From: Pseudomonadota bacterium
GTDB lineage: Bacteria > Desulfobacterota > Desulfovibrionia > Desulfovibrionales > Desulfovibrionaceae
Length of the DNA stretch: 11,054 nucleotides
NCBI GenBank assembly: GCA_023453335.1
Contig: JAEXTU010000441.1
Coordinates: forward strand, 1-11,054
Direction: 5' to 3'
Made by a program: the position numbers and the translations under genes. Positions within the stretch are counted from its first letter, which is position 1, and every line of letters starts with the position of its first letter. A model generated the notes under the pieces. It made no database searches and was not told where the DNA came from. It was given only the letters and a program-made list of their open reading frames with translations. Of this stretch, positions 7,400 to 11,054 are shown one piece after another.

Positions 7400-8308
7400 C
7401 TAGTTGAGCACGTAGCGCATGGGGTTCACGGGCACGCCGTTGAGGCGCACCTCGTAGTGCAGGTGGGGGCCGGTGCTGCGGCCGGAATTGCCGATGTAGC
7501 CGATGAGCTCGCCGCGGTCCACGGTCTGGCCCTGGCGTACCACGATGCTGTGCATGTGGCCGTAGCGGGTCACCAGGCCCGAGCCGTGGTCCATGTTCAT
7601 GCACAGGCCGTAGGCCCCGTCGCGGCCGGCGAACTCCACCTTGCCCTTGGCCGGGGCGTAGATGGGCGTGCCCACCGGCCCGGTGATGTCCAGGCCCTTG
7701 TGGAACTCGCGCTTGCCGGTGAAGGGGGACTCCCGGTAGCCGAAGTCCGAGGACACCCAGCCCTCCGCCGGCCAGATGCTGGGCGTGGAGGCCCACATGT
7801 CCTGGCTGGAGCGGATGGCCCGCATGAGCTCCTGCTGCCGCACCTCTTCCAGCTTGGCCTCGGTGTTCAGCTGATGCAGGAAGTCGTGCATCTTGCGCGC
7901 CAAGAGCTCCTGGCGGTGCATGGGCAGATAGCTTTCAGTGAAGTCCGGGCTCTCGGGTCCCCCCATGGAAGCCTGGGCCTGGGAGCGCTTGTCGCCATCC
8001 AGGTTGATCATGACCCGCAGCTTGGAGTCGAAATCCCGGATGCGTTGCAGGTCCTTTTCCAGCGTCTTGATCTTGTTGGCCAGCGAGAGGAGTTGGGTGC
8101 GCTGTTCCTGCACGGTCTTCTGCGCGGAATCCAGGTCAGAGGATACGCCGTGGTAGGAGACGAAATAGCGCCAGAAGAAGATGTTGCTGGCGGCGAGGAC
8201 GAGAAGGAAAGCGGTGAGCGCAAATCCCATCCATCCCCGCATCTTCAGTTTGCGGGAGATGCCCTCATTGTCCTTGAAAATAACGATGTGGTATTTGCGG
8301 AGTAGCAT
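7400..8308 (-). CDS. Membrane-anchored M23/LytM-family zinc metallopeptidase
   Basis: A 302-residue cell-wall peptidase. It has a short basic cytoplasmic start, one membrane segment (about residues 26-48), a charged heptad-like region (about 56-100) likely to form a coiled coil, and a C-terminal LytM domain (about 180-300). The zinc and catalytic residues are all present: His203 and Asp207 in HKGLD, His251/His253 in RYGHMHS, and His282/His284 in GPHLHYEV. It is therefore predicted to be an active peptidoglycan endopeptidase facing the periplasm, not a degenerate EnvC/NlpD-type activator. GKVEFAGRDGAYG and YIGNSGRSTG are typical family segments. The ATG is preceded by an AGGGGGAGT run, a close-set but usable ribosome binding site. 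A strong terminator follows the gene, so it is likely transcribed separately from the glycan genes. The peptide bond cut, and any partner such as a bactofilin or divisome protein, cannot be read from the sequence. Confidence 0.94.
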   Translation of the reverse strand: MLLRKYHIVIFKDNEGISRKLKMRGWMGFALTAFLLVLAASNIFFWRYFVSYHGVSSDLDSAQKTVQEQRTQLLSLANKIKTLEKDLQRIRDFDSKLRVMINLDGDKRSQAQASMGGPESPDFTESYLPMHRQELLARKMHDFLHQLNTEAKLEEVRQQELMRAIRSSQDMWASTPSIWPAEGWVSSDFGYRESPFTGKREFHKGLDITGPVGTPIYAPAKGKVEFAGRDGAYGLCMNMDHGSGLVTRYGHMHSIVVRQGQTVDRGELIGYIGNSGRSTGPHLHYEVRLNGVPVNPMRYVLN

Positions 8309-8320
8309 ACTCCCCCTGGT

Positions 8321-8363
8321 GCGCAGGCAACTCGGACTTCAGGGTTGAAGTCGGCTCCTGCGC
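8321..8363 (-). repeat. Interrupted inverted repeat upstream of the M23 peptidase gene
   Basis: The outer 7-bp arms GCGCAGG (8321-8327) and CCTGCGC (8357-8363) enclose an inner 7-bp hairpin, GACTTCA (8335-8341) and TGAAGTC (8346-8352), with a GGGT loop. The structure ends 12 nt before the peptidase start codon. No T-tract follows on either strand. It may be a 5'-leader RNA structure or a protein-binding operator; only the pairing is seen. Confidence 0.6.
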
Positions 8364-8385
8364 TGGTCCAAAGGCTTCCGAACCA

Positions 8386-8412
8386 GGTATAGGAATCACT
8401 CCGTCACGTCAA
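8386..8412 (-). promoter_or_regulatory. Candidate sigma70-like promoter for the M23 peptidase gene
   Basis: Minus-strand TTGACG (8407-8412) and TATACC (8386-8391) separated by 15 nt. The -35 is near consensus, but the spacer is short and the -10 scores 4 of 6. It overlaps the end of the upstream ttcA-like gene. If real, the inverted repeat at 8321-8363 lies in the 5' leader. Confidence 0.35.
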
Positions 8413-9136
8413 GCTGCCAGCGGAAAAGGCCATTCAATACGTTTTTTCTGGTAAGCTTGTCGCGGGAAAAGGTTTGGGCGAGCCATTCCTCCATGTCCGC
8501 GCGCCGGGTCTTGCCCGCGGAGGGGCAGGGATTGGTCCACACCGGGAGTCCGAAGTCCTTGGCCGCCTTGACCACCACTTTTTTTTCCAGACCCAGGGTG
8601 GGGCGGATCACGGTGAGCGCGCCCCGGAAGAAGTCCTCCTTCACGGACAGGCCGTAAACCTTGCCGGTTTGCATGAGGTTCAGGAAGAAGGTGGCGGCCA
8701 GGTCGTCCAGGGTGTGGGCGAACGCCAGGTGGGTGAGGCGGTACTCCCGGCACAGGGCGAACAGCCGCTTGCGGCGCAGGCGGGCGCAATAGAAGCATGC
8801 GGAGTTCTTGAGGTTCTCATCGGAATGCCCGCGCGGGCCGTGGTCCGTGACCTCGGCGTGCAGGGGCACCCCGTGCTCCGCGCACCAGGCCAGCATGGGG
8901 GCGTGGTTGGCGGGGTCGAAGCCCGGGTTGAGGTGCAGGGCGATGAGTTCGAAGGGGAAGGGCACGATGCGCTGGCGCAGCACCAGGATTTGGAGCAGGA
9001 GCCAGGAGTCCACGCCCCCCGAGGCGGCCACCCCCACCCGGGACCCGGGCGAGAGCATGGCGGTGTCCATCATGAGTTTGCCGATCTTGCCCAGGCAGGT
9101 CCGCTGGGCGAACGTGAGCTTGCCCCACTGGGCCAT
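8396..9136 (-). CDS. ttcA: TtcA-family tRNA 2-thiocytidine synthetase-like PP-loop protein
   Basis: A 246-residue cytosolic protein of the TtcA/TtuA group of iron-sulfur, ATP-dependent tRNA thiolases. TtcA makes 2-thiocytidine at tRNA position 32. The PP-loop SGGVDS (39-44) binds ATP. Cys114 and Cys117 in SACFYCARLRRKRLF and Cys203 in NPCPSAGKTRR match in position the three cysteines that hold the [4Fe-4S] cluster in E. coli TtcA. AHTLDDLAATFFLN (140-153) corresponds to the conserved HxxDDxxxTFFLN segment. The frame opens further upstream at a TTG (9211), but the ATG at 9136 is preferred: GAGG lies about 6 nt upstream and the added residues look non-conserved. It is divergent from the DUF4340-like gene across 153 nt. 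The family is clear; C32 as target is likely but not proven, because related proteins thiolate other positions. Confidence 0.85.
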   Translation of the reverse strand: MAQWGKLTFAQRTCLGKIGKLMMDTAMLSPGSRVGVAASGGVDSWLLLQILVLRQRIVPFPFELIALHLNPGFDPANHAPMLAWCAEHGVPLHAEVTDHGPRGHSDENLKNSACFYCARLRRKRLFALCREYRLTHLAFAHTLDDLAATFFLNLMQTGKVYGLSVKEDFFRGALTVIRPTLGLEKKVVVKAAKDFGLPVWTNPCPSAGKTRRADMEEWLAQTFSRDKLTRKNVLNGLFRWQLDVTE

Positions 9137-9200
9137 GGCTGTCCTCGCACGAAAGGGAAGGTGCTCCGGGGAGCCCGCCCGGGTTGTGCCCTTTTCCGCC

Positions 9201-9230
9201 TTGACATGCAAGGGAAGGCTCTCGTAGATA
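9201..9230 (+). promoter_or_regulatory. Candidate sigma70 promoter for the DUF4340-rpoZ-dnaJ run
   Basis: A perfect TTGACA -35 box (9201-9206) on the plus strand is followed after an 18-nt spacer by TAGATA (9225-9230), a weak -10; GATAAC (9227-9232) is an alternative with a long spacer. It lies 60-90 nt upstream of the first plus-strand start and inside the ttcA divergent region. Confidence 0.45.
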
Positions 9231-9246
9231 ACTCCTCTTCATTTCC

Positions 9247-9267
9247 GGCCGCGAATCCGCTGCGGCC
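9247..9267 (+). repeat. Inverted repeat in the 5' leader of the DUF4340-like gene
   Basis: GGCCGC (9247-9252) and GCGGCC (9262-9267) form a 6-bp GC stem with a 9-nt loop, lying between the candidate promoter and the AAGG ribosome binding site at 9279-9282. Because each arm is rich in G and C, chance occurrence is possible. Confidence 0.4.
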
Positions 9268-9289
9268 ACACTTGTTGCAAGGCACAGTC

Positions 9290-10699
9290 ATGGCCCACGC
9301 TGCCCCCCGCATATCCGCCGGCTCCCAGGCCGGCCTGGTGAGCGCCCGGTTCGTGGTGCTGCTCCTGGCCCTGTGCCTGGCCGCCGGGGCGGTGTACTTC
9401 GTGGCCACCGCCGGCCGCAAGGCCGGTCCCGGGGGCGGGGACTGGTCCCGGCCCAACCCCGGCGACCTGCGCCAGATAACCCTGCGCAGCGGGGCCGGGG
9501 CCTTCACCCTGGTGCGCAGCGGCCGGGAATGGTTCATGGACATGGCCGACGGCTCCCGGCTGCGCGCCGACGAGCAGAAGGTGGGCGGCCTGGTGCGTTT
9601 CGTGGGCCTGTCCCGGCCCGTGCAGCGCCTGGGCGCTCCCGGCGCAGACCTGCTCCGCGAGGCCGGCCTGGACGAACCGGTGGCCGAGCTGAACCTGGAC
9701 GGCCTGGACCTGCGCCTGGGCGGGCCGGCCCCGGACAAGAGCGGCGTGTATGCCCTGTCCGGCCGGGGCCGGGAGCTCCTGGTGGTGCACCCGGAATACG
9801 CCGAATGGCTGCGCCGCGGCCCGGAGTACTACCTGGACGCCCGCATCCTGCCCGGGGCCGAGGTGGAGGCCACGGCCGTGCGCCTGACCCGGGACGGGGT
9901 CCCGGTGTGGGAGGTGCGCCGCCGCGGGGACGGCTACGAGTTCGATCTGCCGGCCGAGCGCCAGGGCACGCGGGTTTCCTCGCACGAACTGGCGCTGTAC
10001 CTGCACGGGGTGGCGGCCACCCGGGCCCTGAGCCTGCCGGCCGAGGCCCCGGCCAAGGGCGCGGCCACGCTGCTGGAGATCACGGTGTGGAGCGCCTCCT
10101 CGCGGGAGCCCCAGCACCTGGCCCTGTACGCCCGGCCGGCCGGCCCGGCCGAGGCCCCGCGCTACCTGGGGGTGTCCTCCTGGCAGCCGGTGGCCTTCAC
10201 CCTGGACCAGGAGCGGGTGGCGACGCTGGCGGCCTCGCCCTTCGCCTTGTCCGACCGCCGGCTCCTGCACCTTGACCTGAACCGGGTGGGGCAGGCCATC
10301 CTGCGCCAGGACGGCCGCGAGATCGTGGCCAGGCACACCCCGGAGGGCTGGACCGCGGGGGGCGGCGGGTTGGTGACGGGCCTTGACATGTATTTGTGGC
10401 GTCTTACGGATTTGACGTATCTCGACGAGCCGCGGGCCGATCGGCCGGCCAATGCCGCGCCCAAGCTGGCCCTGGCTCTGGCGGACGACAAGGGCGCGCC
10501 CCTGGCGGAGCTCATGTTTTTCGTGTCCCCGGACTTGCCCAAAGGGCGCTGCCTGGTGCAAGTGGGCGGGGACGGACCCTATTACCCGGCCGACGACCAG
10601 GTGCTCAAGGACCTGGCCGGCCAGCTGCCCACCTTGGAGGGCAACGGCCGGCGGCAAAGCGACGCGGCCCGCGAGGCGGGCAACGCGAGCAAGGAGTGA
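9290..10699 (+). CDS. Membrane-anchored DUF4340-like protein of unknown function
   Basis: A 469-residue protein with one N-terminal hydrophobic segment (about residues 20-40) and a long extracytoplasmic part. The opening after the anchor (DLRQITLRSGAGAFTLVRSGREWFM, a charged spacer, a VGGLVRFVGLSRPVQRLG helix and then LREAGLDEPVAELNL) has the layout of DUF4340 proteins: a beta repeat with a conserved Trp, a short helix and a dxxxxGLxxP element. A similar beta-rich pattern recurs later (VWEVRRRGDGYEF; IVARHTPEGWTAGG). DUF4340 has no known activity; members often sit beside GldG-like ABC transporter genes, but none is present here. The ATG at 9290 was chosen for AAGG 7 nt upstream and because an earlier ATG (9205) would place the promoter inside the gene. 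The stop codon is 3 nt before rpoZ, and the rpoZ Shine-Dalgarno site lies within this gene's last codons. Family assignment is by pattern only. Confidence 0.75.
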   Translation: MAHAAPRISAGSQAGLVSARFVVLLLALCLAAGAVYFVATAGRKAGPGGGDWSRPNPGDLRQITLRSGAGAFTLVRSGREWFMDMADGSRLRADEQKVGGLVRFVGLSRPVQRLGAPGADLLREAGLDEPVAELNLDGLDLRLGGPAPDKSGVYALSGRGRELLVVHPEYAEWLRRGPEYYLDARILPGAEVEATAVRLTRDGVPVWEVRRRGDGYEFDLPAERQGTRVSSHELALYLHGVAATRALSLPAEAPAKGAATLLEITVWSASSREPQHLALYARPAGPAEAPRYLGVSSWQPVAFTLDQERVATLAASPFALSDRRLLHLDLNRVGQAILRQDGREIVARHTPEGWTAGGGGLVTGLDMYLWRLTDLTYLDEPRADRPANAAPKLALALADDKGAPLAELMFFVSPDLPKGRCLVQVGGDGPYYPADDQVLKDLAGQLPTLEGNGRRQSDAAREAGNASKE

Positions 10700-10702
10700 C
10701 GG

Positions 10703-10915
10703 ATGGCCAGAATCACCGTGGAAGACTGCCTGGAGAAAGTGAACAACCGATTCCTCATCGTCCAGATGGCGATCAAGCGCGTCAAGCAGTACCGCGAGGG
10801 CTACGACTGCCTGGTGCCCTGCAAGAACAAGGAAGTGGTGTGCTCCCTGCGCGAGATCGCCGCCACCAAGGTCCTGCCCCTGGAAGAGGCGTCCGCCGAG
10901 ACGGCTACGGCCTAG
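10703..10915 (+). CDS. rpoZ: RNA polymerase omega subunit
   Basis: A 70-residue omega subunit, which supports folding and assembly of the beta' subunit of RNA polymerase and can bind ppGpp in other proteobacteria. The start MARITVEDCLEKVNNRF and the AIKRVKQYREGY and KEVVCSLREIAATKVLP segments are the conserved omega core. The protein is short, lacking the longer C-terminal tail of the E. coli form. AAGGAG lies 6 nt upstream of the ATG and overlaps the preceding stop, so translation is probably coupled to the DUF4340-like gene. It has four cysteines (residues 9, 36, 40, 47), while E. coli omega has none. dnaJ starts 18 nt downstream. Confidence 0.95.
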   Translation: MARITVEDCLEKVNNRFLIVQMAIKRVKQYREGYDCLVPCKNKEVVCSLREIAATKVLPLEEASAETATA

Positions 10916-10933
10916 TTTCGGAGCAGCGCGGGC

Positions 10934-11054
10934 ATGCAGACGTCGAAGCGGGACTATTACGAGGTCCTGGGGGTCGCCCGGGACGCCTCGGATGATGACA
11001 TCAAGAAGGCCTACCGCCAGCAGGCCCTGAAGTTCCACCCGGACCGCAACCCGG
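10934..11054 (+). CDS. dnaJ: Chaperone DnaJ, N-terminal part
   Basis: Forty codons of DnaJ (Hsp40) before the right edge. The J domain begins KRDYYEVLGVARDASDDDIKKAYR and carries the HPD motif (residues 35-37), which stimulates the DnaK ATPase. The rest, including any G/F region and zinc fingers, is outside the window. A type I DnaJ is likely but cannot be separated from a shorter J-domain protein such as CbpA on these residues. A GGAG lies 10 nt before the ATG. It is 18 nt after rpoZ with no terminator between, so co-transcription is likely. Confidence 0.92.
   Translation, partial: MQTSKRDYYEVLGVARDASDDDIKKAYRQQALKFHPDRNP

Noticed and set aside
9137..9211. Longer form of the TtcA-like protein from a TTG start
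   Set aside because: The ATG at 9136 has a good ribosome binding site and begins the conserved part; the extension looks like non-coding leader.
9239..11038. Long minus-strand open frame (599 codons) opposite DUF4340-like gene, rpoZ and dnaJ
   Set aside because: It spans three clear plus-strand genes including rpoZ and dnaJ, and its translation is Gly/His/Gln-rich with no recognisable motif.
1..11054. CRISPR arrays, tRNA or rRNA genes, insertion sequences, toxin-antitoxin or phage-defence genes
   Set aside because: No direct-repeat/spacer pattern, transposase, cloverleaf-like sequence or defence-type domain was seen on either strand.

Overview
The window is GC-rich with tightly packed genes. 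It looks like a chromosomal segment of a deltaproteobacterial sulfate reducer of the Desulfovibrio type. This is inferred from the RpoZ, FliR and TtcA-family protein sequences and from the mix of glycan, flagellar and housekeeping genes; no rRNA or other taxonomic marker is present. No mobile elements, CRISPR arrays or tRNA/rRNA genes were seen.

Layout. Positions 1-7279 (minus strand) hold a compact run transcribed leftwards: an asparagine-synthase-type amidotransferase (asnB-like), a glycosyltransferase fused to an initiating phosphoglycosyl transferase (PglA-PglC type), a PLP sugar aminotransferase (PglE type), a membrane UDP-GlcNAc 4,6-dehydratase (PglF/WbpM type), and then the 5' part of fliR, whose C-terminus lies off the left edge. 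Spacing within the glycan genes is tight (4-nt overlap, 75 nt, 4 nt), as in an operon. Positions 7346-7378 are a strong intrinsic terminator that separates this run from an upstream M23 (LytM) peptidase gene (7400-8308, minus). A TtcA-family tRNA thiolation gene follows (8396-9136, minus). From 9290 the plus strand carries a DUF4340-like membrane-anchored protein, rpoZ and the start of dnaJ, closely spaced.

How the genes work together. PglF-type dehydration and PglE-type transamination of UDP-GlcNAc would give a UDP-4-amino-4,6-dideoxy sugar. The C-terminal half of the fusion would load a phospho-sugar onto undecaprenyl phosphate, and its N-terminal half would add the second sugar. The gene order matches the Campylobacter pglA-pglC-pglD-pglE-pglF order as I recall it, but with A and C fused and no pglD acetyltransferase. 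The amidotransferase may amidate a glycan residue or simply make asparagine. The position directly upstream of fliR raises, but does not prove, a link to flagellar or surface protein glycosylation.

I found no wholly new system. The most notable item is the single-polypeptide PglA-PglC arrangement in a reduced pgl-like cluster.
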